This document shows positions 1 to 11,370 of a stretch of 64,000 nucleotides of DNA, piece by piece; position 1 is the first letter of the stretch; every line of letters starts with the position of its first letter. The notes under the pieces were generated by a model. The model was not told where the DNA came from. It did not search any database and worked only from the letters and a program-made list of their open reading frames with translations. The position numbers were made by a program, and so were the translations under genes. The DNA comes from Pomacea canaliculata (Eukaryota > Mollusca > Gastropoda > Architaenioglossa > Ampullariidae): NCBI RefSeq assembly GCF_003073045.1, contig NC_037600.1:18065419-18129418 (forward strand), in the 5' to 3' direction.

Positions 1-1371
1 TTCGTTGTTTCAGCCGTGCGACTTCAGAACATTGCTGTGTGAGAATGAATGTAGATCATATGTAATCCTGAACAATGATTGCTTGAGAGTCTATTGCTTT
101 TTTGCTGTTGAGTTTCCATATAGAGCTGCATTTAACTGACCCCTTAGATACAGTCGTATGTTATAGTAAACGCTTCAAGATACTGACAAATGAGAGAATT
201 TTTTTTTCTCCGTTTCCGTACACAGCTATTGTGTCAAGAAGACGCTTTATCTCTTAGTCAGAAGTACAAAGACCACCACATATAGAATACGATCATCTTT
301 ATTGTCAAAATGTGAAAACACAAGACAAGTGTCATAAATACTGGCTGACAAACTGACACAAGTTAGTAGCACACTGTAAATGTAACAATTAAACATTGTC
401 ATTTCTCGTTTAGTGTCCTCATGAAGCAACAATGTCCAAGAATTATAATACTGCGTTCAAAGACGCATATTTCATTTCCGGTCGTCTCGTTTCCAAATTT
501 ATGCCTGTATGTCCATTAAAATTACATTTTTCTCTACGAGCTCCTTCATATTCAAATCTGTACCTTTCCTCTTCGTCTCCTATTGCCCGCTATTCTCCTT
601 ATCAGAAATTTGACTGGCTTCACGAAAAAAAAAAACTATTAATAAAATAGCTTTCCTCTTTTTCATTTTGATCTAAAAGCTATAGAACCTTAGACTGGTT
701 TTTAAAAATGATATAATACCAGTAGAAGTTTTCTATTAATGAAGAAATCGTCAACAACTAGATAGGTTGTATAACGTTGACAACGGTACTTTAATAATCC
801 GTTCAAATGCACAAATTAATATACAGAAAATTATACATTTACCCATGCAAAACAATACTATAGTAAAATAAGTGCACACCCCATAACAACATGATGGCAT
901 TATAGTACAATAATACTTTGGCACATTTCACACATTCATCAAACCAACATCAACTCATATACAAGCATGATATTTTAGCTGCCAAGTTACTCTGCAGGAA
1001 TAAATGAAGGTCTGACATGCTCCATTCTTCACCGGGGACGATCAAGCCTTGGTGCAATTATAGTCGGTATACCTATACTTTGATATACAAATTTATGGGA
1101 AAATATTGCAAGGATGATTCAACGATTTTATGTTAAAAGTTTTTCATAACTTTGTTTTACAGGTCACTGTAGGAACTATATTAAGATATTTAAAAATTAC
1201 CAATAAGCTTTTTATTAATATTGTAATGAGTTCGGCTGGGGGAAACAAATTGAGAAATTTCTGCCTGGAAAATACAGGTATTTTTGTGTTTGCAATCTCA
1301 TCTGATTCTCATGCATACACACGTGGCCGTAGATGCACAGATATACATATGTGTGGATAGGTTTGGAAGAA
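1..1371. other. 3' flank and 3' UTR of the rhomboid gene; otherwise empty
   Basis: No coding sequence is supportable here. Read on the minus strand, a polyadenylation signal (TTTATT on plus, 1211-1216) lies about 155 bases past the rhomboid stop codon, so roughly 1190-1371 is the likely 3' UTR. The rest is AT-rich with only short chance ORFs. Confidence 0.5.
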
Positions 1372-4300
1372 TCAGCTCCAGTCCGTTGGTGGGTAGCCTG
1401 TGTGAAAGGCGTTGAAGAATACAGCAAAGGCACAGACGACAAGGAAGACGACCAGTGTCACCCAACCCAGGTTCGTCTCCCATGCATGCTCGTTAATGTT
1501 TCTCAGAACTGGTATTCCCAGGAACAGACCTACACATCGTGGAAATCATAATGCGCACAACATGAAACTTCCACATCACATTCGCCACTCGGACTCCAAG
1601 GCTACATTCAAACAGTCTCTGAAAACATATCTGTTCACAAAGTACTATCCCTGAATTACTATTCTTAACTCCTTGGCAATACTGTCTGTCATGCTAGCCA
1701 TCATGTAACGACTCCATCTTACACTGTTTATAGTATCTACATCCCATCATACCTTCATCCATTGCTCTACGTTCAATTCTTGTACTCCATCTTTATGTTT
1801 TCAGTGTGTCTATATGTATGGTTAACTTTGCGACCTCTCTAGCTTGTATTTTGCAAAAAATGTGACATGATCACGTGTTTGTCAGTTTACAAAAAGAGTT
1901 GCAGAAATATAAACAAACATCACGCACCTGTCAGAAAGCCGCCCACGTGAGCAGACACACCAACTCGCAGGTTCTCGTTTAACGCTACTCGTCGGAAGAT
2001 GGCCAGCCCGGTGTCTGGGAGGACTTCAGTGAAAGAAGAAAACCCACAGACATCCGCATAAACACCCACCCAAAACCACAAACACATCCCACCCGCCCCC
2101 ACCCAATTAAGGTTGTTTGTGAGCAGATTATTTTTCAGTTCTTTCCAGTCTTCTTGTACAGTTAATGTATTTAGTTGTCTTCTTATTGCTTACAGCTATA
2201 CGCAATCTATTTCGCTGGTGTTCCTGCCCCCATCAATTAATTATGTGAATTATGTTGTAATAGATATTGCTTCGAAGTAATCTCTTCCTGTCTTTTCAAG
2301 TGCCTAATATTTAAAATGTTAGGCCTTCAGTTTAATTGCTAAGGATACACCTAAAAATATTTCTTTTATGTAATGTAAATTATTGGTTTATAATACTGCA
2401 ATTTTATCATTCTTATTAAAGTACATCTTTCCACAGTAGAAATCGTTTCCTGCGGCAAGATATTTGGCGACAACACTATAAACCGTATACTAATGATACA
2501 GTAGACGGGATAGGTGGAGTTAATAAATTGATTACTAAGTAAACTTTGGCATGACCTACCAATCAGCACAATCATAGCCAGGCGGAAAGGAGCACTGGCA
2601 AAAATACGCACAGCTGCGAAAAGCCGTCTGGACTGGAACTCCTCCTCATTACACAGATGGTAGTTCATCTCTTTCCAGTTCTTTCAGGCAAATATAGGCA
2701 GACCAAAATATATATATTTAAATCCACATTAAGATTACTCTCAATTACTGGTTAAAACATGCACTGTTCATAAAATACTGTCGTCCGCACTCACATCCTG
2801 TGTTTAAATACTGTAACCCATAATCACATCCTATCTTCATACTTATGTAATAAATCAGACAAAGAAGTCAACACGTCTACTGTGTTTACTCACAGTTACG
2901 ACTGCTGCCAAGTGTGCACCTAGTAGAGCGTACACCCCGCCACTTGCTCCTATCAGTCCCACCCAAGGGTCCACCACAGAGTGAGCAAAAGACCCTGAGG
3001 AACAAAAGTTACTTAAATTATGGTCACTCTTTCGACTGCATTGTTCACAGACATTGAATATAAACATACCCAATATTGACAGATACGAATTTTAGACATA
3101 AAATCAGTTTCAGTTCCGTGGAGACCTCTGCAACAGTAGTCGTGATGCTGTGACAACATTAACCACCTAAGTAGTATGACTGCGTGTACAGTAATGTCTG
3201 CAAGGAAAGGTTTGTATGTAACCTTGAGGTCTCTATTATTTGGCTACCTAGGTATTGAAGGGGGCAATGCCCTTACTTTACCATATTTGTTGCCCAGCCT
3301 AACCGTCTCTTCCAACGTCTTTTACCTTTCCTGAAGTTTTCCTGATATTCAAGGCCCAGTCTCGTGACGGACCTCTCTAGGGTTAGTGGGAGAGTTGGTG
3401 ACAAGTAACAGTGGCAAGTTAGTTGTAATATCTTATCAAATCTTATATCTTATCAGGGCTCAAGAGATCTCGGCGTTACTACCAAGCTGACAGTCTTCAC
3501 GGCCATTGTACTTGCCACCAAGTGCCAGACATGCAAGCAGCTCAACCAAGTCCTAACTGTCTCTGCCACCTGCTCCATATATGGAGTATACCCACTGACA
3601 CAATAGTCCTGTGGCGCGCTCATGTTCATTGTATACATCCTACTGTCGAATGCCCAGGAGAACTGGGCGAGACACGTCGTCTACTAAAACTACTAAAACA
3701 GCTGTTTTACAAACAGAGAGCCTGCAGATGGAGGGAGAAATCAACAAATCGACAAAAAAGCAATATTATTAAGGCCACCCTTAAGGACCTCAACATTTGT
3801 GCTGCCAATTCCTCCCGTCAGCGAATCATCCTGATGTAGGAATCTCACCATGGGGGAGTATGTACTCCAAGATAGCCGCATCTCTACAGGAGAGAGAGAG
3901 AGGACAGCGGGCAAGGGCCAAGTGTCCCCCTACTTTTACCAGCAACACATATGTCCCGTTTGGGGGATAGTCTTCTTCAGACCAGAAAGATAAATTTAAT
4001 GATATTGATGCTCACTCCGAGCAACAGGGTCTTGTTTACTGCCTTTGAGTGGTTGCCCTGAACTCGGCCTTCCAGAATGTTCCAGCCGTTTTCTATACGA
4101 GTGATGTCCGTTTGCTTTGATATCTGCAGGGAGGAGCATCAGTATCTCCAGAGTTATGTTGAGACAAGGATTAGCATCTTCCCCTTCCTCGCTCCTCGCG
4201 CGTTTCTAAGCACATCAGATCAGCTCTGTGCAATAAAACTTTCCGTTCGCCGTGTTTTCAGTGTGGCAGTTCTTATTACTTCTTTTGCTTGCTGATCTGT

Positions 4301-7300
4301 CCCAGTAATAATATTTGCTATATTTGGATACGGTGCGTGCAAGGGAGGGAAGTGAGAATGTTTTCGATTGTTCTGTCATTGCGCCAAGCCGTGGACCTCT
4401 TCTTCCCTAATGGTCTCTGCAACCTTTTGTTCACCTTTGCCACCTTGTCCGAGGTTTTTATTCGCTCGATGGAATTACTTGTCTCGATTTCTCTGCATTT
4501 CTCCGGGCCCTGTATATCGTCTTTATACTTTAGGCAACTTGACGGATTTTGAATCTGTTTGTAAGTTGAACGTCGACTCCCGATGAGAACTGTATTAATT
4601 TTATTCTGATTATTGCTCCATTTTTTTCGACTACTTCATGATACCTTATTCTTCCTCGATTCGACAATAGACCAGCTTAGGCCTGTAGCAGTTGATACTA
4701 TTGTATGTTGTCTTTGTGATTTGCTTTGAACCCACCTTGATAATGGTAACCGTGATGGTCAGTAAAGCTGCCAGCCACTGGGACACTGACAGATACTCCA
4801 TCTTGGAGGCATCTCAGAGCACAGTACTTTCCCACAGACTTTATACCATGTTCTGTACCATGTTATACCATGTTCTGTACCATGTTATACCATGTTCTGT
4901 ACCCCAAAACTACAACTTGCTCTCTCTGTAAGTAGTATACTTCAGGTTACGAAAATCCGTAGCTCGTGATCAGCGGTCTAAATCCTTCTTGCTATGGACA
5001 GTCTGTAGAACTGGGCAGGTGTGTCAATTAAGATGATGCACTGACACGCTGATATACAGGTGAAGATGGTCAGTAAGAAAGCATGCACTCACCTGCTGTA
5101 ACGCCGCAAAGGTAGACAATAGCCACGCGCCACCAGCCATGCACAATTTCAAGGCAGAAGCCAAATAACAGTTGTGTCAGCACGTTGAACACAATGTGAA
5201 GGTAGCTGTTGAGGCAACCACAGAATGCTTAATGCCGTGAAGGTGAACTAGTCACAGAACTCTTCTAGTGAAGATGAAAAAACATTCTGACGTTCATTAG
5301 CCACCCAAGTTCACTGCTTCTTTCAGATGTTTGAGGTGGTCATTGTTGTTTGAATAAAAGAAAGCAAATATTATTATTAAACGAAACATTATATTTACAT
5401 TTTACTTTTAAATCCTTCACTAAGTATATGAACGATTTAATTTTTTTTTCCTTTTTATAAGTCTCGGTACTAGCGAAGTCGTAGGCTGTGAACCTTAAAC
5501 CGTCCTCATAGGATATCTGCATTCTGTAAATTAGTGAAAAATAAAAAGAATCTAAGGTGCGCTCTAACAACTTTCTAACTTTACACGAGGAGTGGGTTAT
5601 TTTGTAAGCTAGGAATTTCCATGTGCTACAGACCTAAAAGAAAAGCAAAACAAAAGAAAGCCAAAATAAAATGAGAATGACTTGCTATGTGCTGTAAGCA
5701 AACCACGTACCCGTCATGGAGGAACATGTAGGTGAAGAAGCGCCAAACCTCATAGCGCCGTTTAGGGTTGTAGGACAGAGGACTGTAGGTCGGGTACCCG
5801 TCAGTCGCTGTCACCGTCAATCCACGCTTGTCCATGTCCACAACGTAGGCTATGAAGATGATGACCTGGTGGTGCATACTATGAGGTGTAAATGCCACAG
5901 GACCATTCACACAGACGCCCACACTCTCGTCCATGAAACCATTAAAAAGTCACTCGCAAAATGCGTTAAAAACAGCGGTAAAAGAGAACTTGATGCAGTG
6001 GCCTCTGTCTACAATAAAACTTTAATCCACAAGGACAATTCCAGTTAATGCTCATACTAGCCATATACAGATAAATACATTACATACAAATTGAAATAAT
6101 TTATCTAACACACTATACACACATATGATTTTTCTCTCTCACACATAATATATATCTACACATACACTCCCAGCAACAGTAAGATACGTGAATAAGTGAC
6201 GAGAATACGTGAGGTGTACCTGCACAAGAGTGATGATGGGGATGAATAAAGGCGGTGGACAGATCGTGTAGTTGGCAAGAAAATCATCTCGTTTCCTTTT
6301 TGGCAGCACTCCTACATGTCCCAACGCCGACAGCAGCATGCCACGAAAGGCAAGCCTTCGTTCTTCCTTCAGGTCTGCTGTTATCTTTGGAAAGAAAATA
6401 TTTGATACATAAATGATTATGATTTGTAACTTAGAGTAATGTCTCATGTTTGTAAGACAGAGCTTTCACCATACTCTTTTAAAGTGGCTTTGTTTCAGTG
6501 TGTCCCTGACTTGAATACTTTACTTTGTTTGTAATGTATGGACATTTAGTTTGTAAAAATGTAAAGTTCTTATCTCTTCATCCCCCCAAACCCCTGTATA
6601 TGACAGTACCACAGGGGCTAATCCCCGTCAGGTGTTTTGAATCTGGTGGCACAGGTATTGCAAATTAAGTTGTGATGTTTAAAACGTTTGAAGTAGGTCT
6701 GCAAATTTATTAATGAATGATGAAGTACATATTTCTCAAGTTTTCAGAAAGAAGCATAAAAACTGACAATGACTACATTCCTGTTTACTGCTTACTGCTG
6801 ACCCTATGGAAGTCAACAAACTCATTCTGTGTGTCTGCAATTTGTGTGTGAATAGTTATTGCACCAAACAAAATATACAGCTGATTGTGTTGGACTGACA
6901 TGATCGAAATTAAATAAAGTTTAAACAACAATTTAATTATTTACATAAAATACATATTTTCCTCATTAAAACAGTGCTCACCATGGCCGTGAATTCTTGG
7001 AAGGACAAGTATTCGTCGCCGTCTTTGTCAGCTTTTGTCAAAGCGTTGGTCAACGACTGTCGACTCATCAGATTCGCCGTCCTCTGACTCTCCAGCTCCT
7101 GACGAAGCTTCCTGATGAGCACACCTTCCGGTCCGTGCTGCGCATGTCAGTATTTAGCTCAAAAAACGACGTGCTTGTGATTTCAGTGGCAAAGTTGTTT
7201 TATTGTTAGATTCACGTGATTCGTTTAAGATATAAATTGGCAGTTATATTCACGTTACATCGTGGACACTCAGAACAAGTACAGAAAATGTGAACCTAAC

Positions 7301-8464
7301 ATTATTAACATTTTTACTATATATAAAAACTAAGTTTGTTTTCTTGTGTAAAAGTGATTAATTTTAATATATGCTTACCTTTTCAAATAAAGGCTTGAAA
7401 TGCTGTTTAATGAAAACAAAAATAAACACAAAAAGTATCACAGTTTTTTTTGACAGATGTAATCAAAAGAACACGAAGGAAGGAGGAAAAAAAGGCCGAA
7501 AGTTTGAAAATTACATAATAATTTAGCAGATAAAATGAACCTTCTGGAACTGTTAGTAGTTAGTTATACATTTAAATTAACATTTTATATTTAAATACAT
7601 TTATATCAAAGGTTTCTCTAAGATAATATGCTATAGAATATGTTGCATCGTAATAGTTTATTCTTTGTACATTCTATTCTTGAGCGGTGCTCGAACAATA
7701 GCCATTTATAAATGTTAATGAATAAATATTAATAATTATAGCAATTAATAATTCTCCTTAAACCGACTAAGGCGAGTAAATTCTTACTCGTTACTGAAAT
7801 AGTGTGCTAGGAATAAATTAATCCATAAAGTCGAGGTACACACTATAAGTATACACAAAATAGTTTACATTAAAGTATACAACAGAACTAAAGTGCCCAA
7901 TAATTTTTGTTTTTGTAGGACATCAAATAGCTTCATTAGGAAGTCTGTACTGGCACTATATGTATGCGTATTGGACTATTGTATATTAGCACCTATAGCT
8001 GACTGCTAAAACAGTTTTGTACTAATCCCCAAATATAATTTTTGTTTTACTATTTTTGAACCAGGACTTGGAATACTGTAGTAACAACCCCTGAATGTGT
8101 ACTCAGATTCTTAACTACACCAACTATTGAAAGACTGCTGGAAGTCTGCACTTACAGCCCACGACTGACTACTGAAGGAGCCCATACCAACAGCCGGTGA
8201 CTACTGAAGGAGCCCATATCAACAGTCCACGACTGACTACTGAAAAGTTTGTACTAACAGCTCACGGCTGACTAGTGGTTGTTAGTATACAGCCCACGGC
8301 TGACTAGTCGTTGTTGGTGTGCTAACAACCCACGACTGACTAGTGTTTGTTAGTGTACTAACAGCCTGGAGGTCGCGCTTGACTACGGCGAGGTCGTCGT
8401 CCACATCGCTCCACGTGCGCACGCTGATGGTGCTGTATGCGCTGCTCCGCGTGCCTGCTGCCAT
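1372..8464 (-). CDS. RHBDL: Rhomboid-related intramembrane serine protease (RHBDL1/3-like, EF-hand type), nine coding exons
   Basis: Rhomboids cleave transmembrane substrates within the membrane; RHBDL family members act in the secretory pathway or at the cell surface. Coding exons read on the minus strand: 8464-8363, 7137-6982, 6384-6220, 5865-5711, 5205-5093, 2994-2894, 2680-2560, 2023-1928, 1529-1372. They sum to 1,167 bases (388 residues plus stop) and every junction keeps phase. In order: an EF-hand loop (residues 71-82, DKDGDEYLSFQE, all calcium ligands present), the CPPP motif before TM1 (128-131), the WR motif of loop 1 (W182, R183), the oxyanion-hole HxxxN (H196, N200), the catalytic serine in GASGG (S248) and the catalytic histidine in AHVGG (H330). 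The start at 8464 has purine -3 and G +4. Only one EF-hand is seen; vertebrate RHBDL1/3 have two. The exon 1 donor (GCT|GTTAGT) is the least certain junction. The gene looks intact and active. Confidence 0.9.
1560..1654 (+). mobile_element. LINE ORF2 C-terminal fragment (CR1/L2-like)
   Basis: The translation ends with SKATFKQSLKTYLFTKYYP and a stop, the typical C-terminal tail of CR1/L2-like LINE reverse-transcriptase ORFs (F-K-x-x-L-K-T-x-L-F). It is 5'-truncated and abuts the last coding exon of the rhomboid gene on the other strand, overlapping only its intron. The same tail occurs at 51.0 kb in this window. Confidence 0.55.
3460..3840 (+). pseudogene. Unrecognised ORF in a rhomboid intron, possibly a retroelement remnant
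   Basis: A 105-codon open stretch ends at 3839 within the rhomboid intron 2995-5092. Its C-terminal part is basic and helical-looking (KSTNRQKSNIIKATLKDLN), which loosely resembles the end of an RTE-type LINE polyprotein. No catalytic motif is present, so this is a guess. The remainder of the intron (3841-4840) shows only short GA-rich and low-complexity tracts. Confidence 0.2.
4841..4903. repeat. 22-bp tandem repeat, about 2.9 copies
   Basis: The unit ttataccatgttctgtacc + atg is repeated almost perfectly from 4841, and the third copy breaks off at about 4903. It lies in the rhomboid intron between the exons at 2894-2994 and 5093-5205. Confidence 0.85.
7138..8153. other. Rhomboid intron 1, outside the minisatellite
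   Basis: Strongly AT-rich sequence with no open frame of note and no recognisable first EF-hand exon. Nothing else is supportable. Confidence 0.5.
8154..8365. repeat. 36-bp minisatellite overlapping the exon 1 splice donor
   Basis: About six imperfect copies of a roughly 36-bp unit with core cagcccacgactgactact, followed by a partial copy that forms the end of rhomboid coding exon 1. On the minus strand most copies carry the donor-like string GCTGTTAGT or a close relative, and the outermost copy reads GCT|GTAAGT. The repeat appears to have grown from the exon-intron junction. Confidence 0.8.
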
Positions 8465-8533
8465 TGCTCGTGTGTCGTGCAGCTTCCAGCGCTCGGTCGG
8501 ACGTCTTCTCTACTAGTCCTTTTCGGTGTCTTG
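8465..8533 (-). other. Probable 5' UTR part of rhomboid exon 1
   Basis: On the minus strand a pyrimidine-rich acceptor (ATGTGTTTTGCAG) ends at 8534. The GC-rich exon that follows runs into the ATG at 8464, so further 5' UTR exons lie upstream. One candidate is a short piece at about 9947-9992 with a cttgcag acceptor and a CAG|GTGAGT donor, but that is only a splice-site match. Confidence 0.45.
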
Positions 8534-9111
8534 CTGCAAAACACATGGAAATCACAGTCATAGCGCAACGACATTGATAGAGCTAAATTATTAAACACCT
8601 TAATGTCCAGTATCAATAATTGTCTTGACTGTTAAAGAACATTTAAAGATTAGCTTGCTCTATTTGGCTTGATTCCGCGGGCCAGGCACTACCCACCCTT
8701 ACTATAGGAAATCGTACATATGGGAACGAAATAGCATGGGAAGTTTTTTAATAAAACTCTAAACTATACGCCAACACCAGGAGAAATAGAAATATTAGTT
8801 TAAAAAAGAGAGACTGTACTTTCTAACAACCTGCGTAACGGAACCAGCGGCGCATCACATCAAAGGTTCTAACTATCTGCAGCTTTCAATCAACACACTG
8901 AGCGCTCATCATTTCAATGTGTTGAACAGTAATTCTAAATTTATAGTTAATGTTTCACATTTCTGCTATATAAGATATAAACTGATAAAATACTTTTATT
9001 TACACATAGCGGTCTGTGGTGCAGCAATGTACAACTATCATGCTTTGACAACAAAGCGACAAACTTCTGGCTCTCTTTCTCTCGACCCCCCCCCCCTTCT
9101 ATCTGCAAAAT

Positions 9112-9312
9112 TATACGATGTACACAAACACTACACAACATATCATATACACGAATACTACACAAACATACGATATACACAAACACTGCACAGCATATCA
9201 TATACACGAATACTACACAAACATACGATATGCACAAATACTACACAACTTATGATAAAGACGAACACTACACAGCATATGATATGCACGAACACTAACA
9301 CAAAGCCACCAT
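9112..9312. repeat. 27-28-bp minisatellite, about seven copies, with alternating subunits
   Basis: Units of the form atacacgaatactacacaa + catacgat run head to tail. Copies ending in catatcat alternate with copies ending in catacgat over the first half, which suggests a 54-bp higher-order unit. A poly-C run lies just before it (about 9087-9097). The open frames on both strands here are by-products of the repeat. Confidence 0.8.
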
Positions 9313-10499
9313 ATGCACTGTGAGCGATAAACATGAACACTTGAGAGTCGGTTAAATGTTTACTCGACTGCAGGCTTTGAACATGTTGTCTTGAGCAGAC
9401 CTGTCACACAAACATGTAGATTACTTCCGGTATCATGTTTGTCTTTATTACTGTCTTTATTACTGACACAATAGTACTTTGTCAACACCCTCAAGACCAG
9501 CAACCTTTTTCAAGTTCTTGATAGCTCTAGCACCTGTCTCCTCATCGTAGCTTGACACCTGGCTAAAGATTTAGAAATGTGAGCTGTTGTGTTGTTACAC
9601 GAATTATCAGTATGAAGGATACGAATACCGCTACCTCGAGCAGGAAGTCAAAAACAAAACTTACCTGTGTAAAAACCCGTCGGCAGGTTAAGCAGCCTTT
9701 GTTGCTGATCGTCCATAAAGACAGTCAGATTGCGAGTCCCATTACGCTAATCACTACACTGACTACAGGTATCACACAGTCGGTGGGAAAACACCTTTGC
9801 CGAGTGCTTTGTATGGCGACACCTCTTGCTCCGAGACAAAAATAGCGCTGACTGCCACTGAGGCCTCACAACACCTCGCCAACCGTTGACAACCAGGGTG
9901 ACAGGGTGACAGTGTGTGGCTTTGCTTTTCCCCGCCAGGTAGTCACTCACCTGTATGTAGAACAAAGAGGTCAAGGCGGCATACGGAAGCCCTGCAAGTG
10001 GATCATCGTGTGTATGGCACAGAATGTGGATTCCATGTAGTCTGATCCACAAGCATCACTCCTTGCACCAATCAACATAGTTGTCAACAGTTGTGATTAT
10101 AGTTAATTGAGTAGCTCGATCGCCTGCTCGTCTTTCTCTGCAGATTTATGACACTCCAAACGTACCGTACTGTTTGTTCTCTGATTCCTCTTTGAGTCTT
10201 CTATGTTTGTCTATTCTTACTTGTCTCTACGGTTGTTTCTCCTTCCGTCCTTTGTATTCTATCCGTGTCTCCTATACTTCTTTAATATGTTTACGTTTAC
10301 AGGGGTGGCTGCCTTGCATTTTAACACAATGCATTTTCCCCCTCCCCCCCCCACAAGCCTCCTACTGAGAACATGTTCGGGTGTTCCTCTGTGAACTTGA
10401 TTTTGGCGCTAAATAAATCAGGCGTTTATAATTTATTGTCATTCATTCTATGCACCTCAGCTGTAAACTGTGCAGTTCTTGGGTGCCCATTTTCACAAT
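9313..10499. other. Intergenic, nothing recognised
   Basis: Slightly higher GC near 9.6-10.0 kb and a few short open frames, none with recognisable motifs. The only splice-like feature is the possible 5' UTR exon near 9947-9992 on minus, described under the rhomboid 5' UTR. Confidence 0.4.
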
Positions 10500-10610
10500 G
10501 AGAGTTTTTCCAAACACAGGACGTGGCAGGCCTCGAACCGGGGATCATCTGCACTCAAGCGACAAGAATAGGAATTTCCTCACCATGGTAAAGGAAATGA
10601 AGCCTCGTCT
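10500..10610 (-). repeat. tRNA-like / SINE-like segment
   Basis: The minus strand holds a good Pol III B-box (GGTTCGAGGCC, plus coordinates 10529-10539) after an anticodon-loop-like stretch. The A-box is poor and I could not fold an acceptor stem, so a true tRNA gene is unlikely. A decayed tRNA-derived SINE is more plausible. Confidence 0.3.
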
Positions 10611-10640
10611 CGTTTTCGGTTCGTTGAAGATCGAGGTGTG

Positions 10641-10845
10641 TTTTCTCGGGGCCAGCTTTATGTGAGGGCGGTGCCTATCTCCTCTCCCTCGCTGCCCTGC
10701 CCTCTATATATATAAAAGGAGTCAAGTAACCATTCCCGCAGCTGAGTCAACTGAGGGAAGTTTGCTGCGATACATGGGTATCGAACCGACACGCCCCTCG
10801 GTTCGGACGTTAATTCGGACTAACCACTCGGCCGTCCGGTTTCCC
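10641..10845 (-). repeat. tRNA-derived SINE, copy 1 (near full length)
   Basis: Read on minus, it begins with an A-box (GGCCGAGTGGTTAG, plus 10820-10833), continues to a B-box (GGTTCGATACC, plus 10777-10787), and ends with a body finishing in GCTGGCCCCGAGAAAA. A second, diverged copy lies at 50.2-50.4 kb in the same orientation with the same tail. Two copies sharing the head order and tail make a SINE family the best explanation. Confidence 0.75.
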
Positions 10846-10929
10846 TTCCCGTAAACCTTCCGTTATTAGGTGCGCGAACGATATGTGTTGAAATGTGTCG
10901 TGTTCGGTACTTCGTGTTCATGCATTTCT

Positions 10930-11370
10930 AGAATGGTCGTCATAGATTATTATGTTTGGTGTTTGGAGACCCACATTTAAGAAACTTTTGCAGCTGAACA
11001 TATATGTACCTGTCCAACAGCCTCTTATCTTTGGAGACCCCGAATTTCGGACCCGTAGGTGAGTGTCGGTACAATCTGACAATCAAACATCTTAAAGAAC
11101 ACTCTTCGTGGTAAATCTCCAATTTTACATAAACATTTTAATAGCTGGCAGGTTCTAATTTTACCTCAGCTGCAAGATCATCGACAGCTAGGGAGAGGGA
11201 GAATTTAGTTGTGAAACACCTAGATACTTATACATGTCAACAGCCTCCATCCTTTCTTCACCATAATACCAACATTCCTTTGAAGCTCAAACTCCGCCTT
11301 TCCTAAACACGATGACTTTGGGTTTTCTGATGTTCACTTTCATTCCAAATTCATCGGCGTATTAAAAAAA
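10930..11370 (-). mobile_element. LINE reverse-transcriptase C-terminal remnant (I/RTE-like)
   Basis: Read on minus across several stops and shifts, the order is: a GMKVNIRKPKVIVFRKGG segment, then MYKYLGV, then TKSVL...DCTDTHLRVRNSG. This is the thumb and post-RT region of a non-LTR retrotransposon, where YLG follows the catalytic core. No intact ORF survives. Confidence 0.65.

Noticed and set aside
8954-9340. Tyr/Thr-rich and Cys/Val-rich open frames over the 9.1-kb minisatellite
   Set aside because: They are products of the tandem repeat and do not extend into unique sequence.
9747-10052. 101-codon minus-strand ORF
   Set aside because: It has no family motif and mixed composition. Only a 46-base piece within it has splice-like ends, noted as a possible rhomboid 5' UTR exon.
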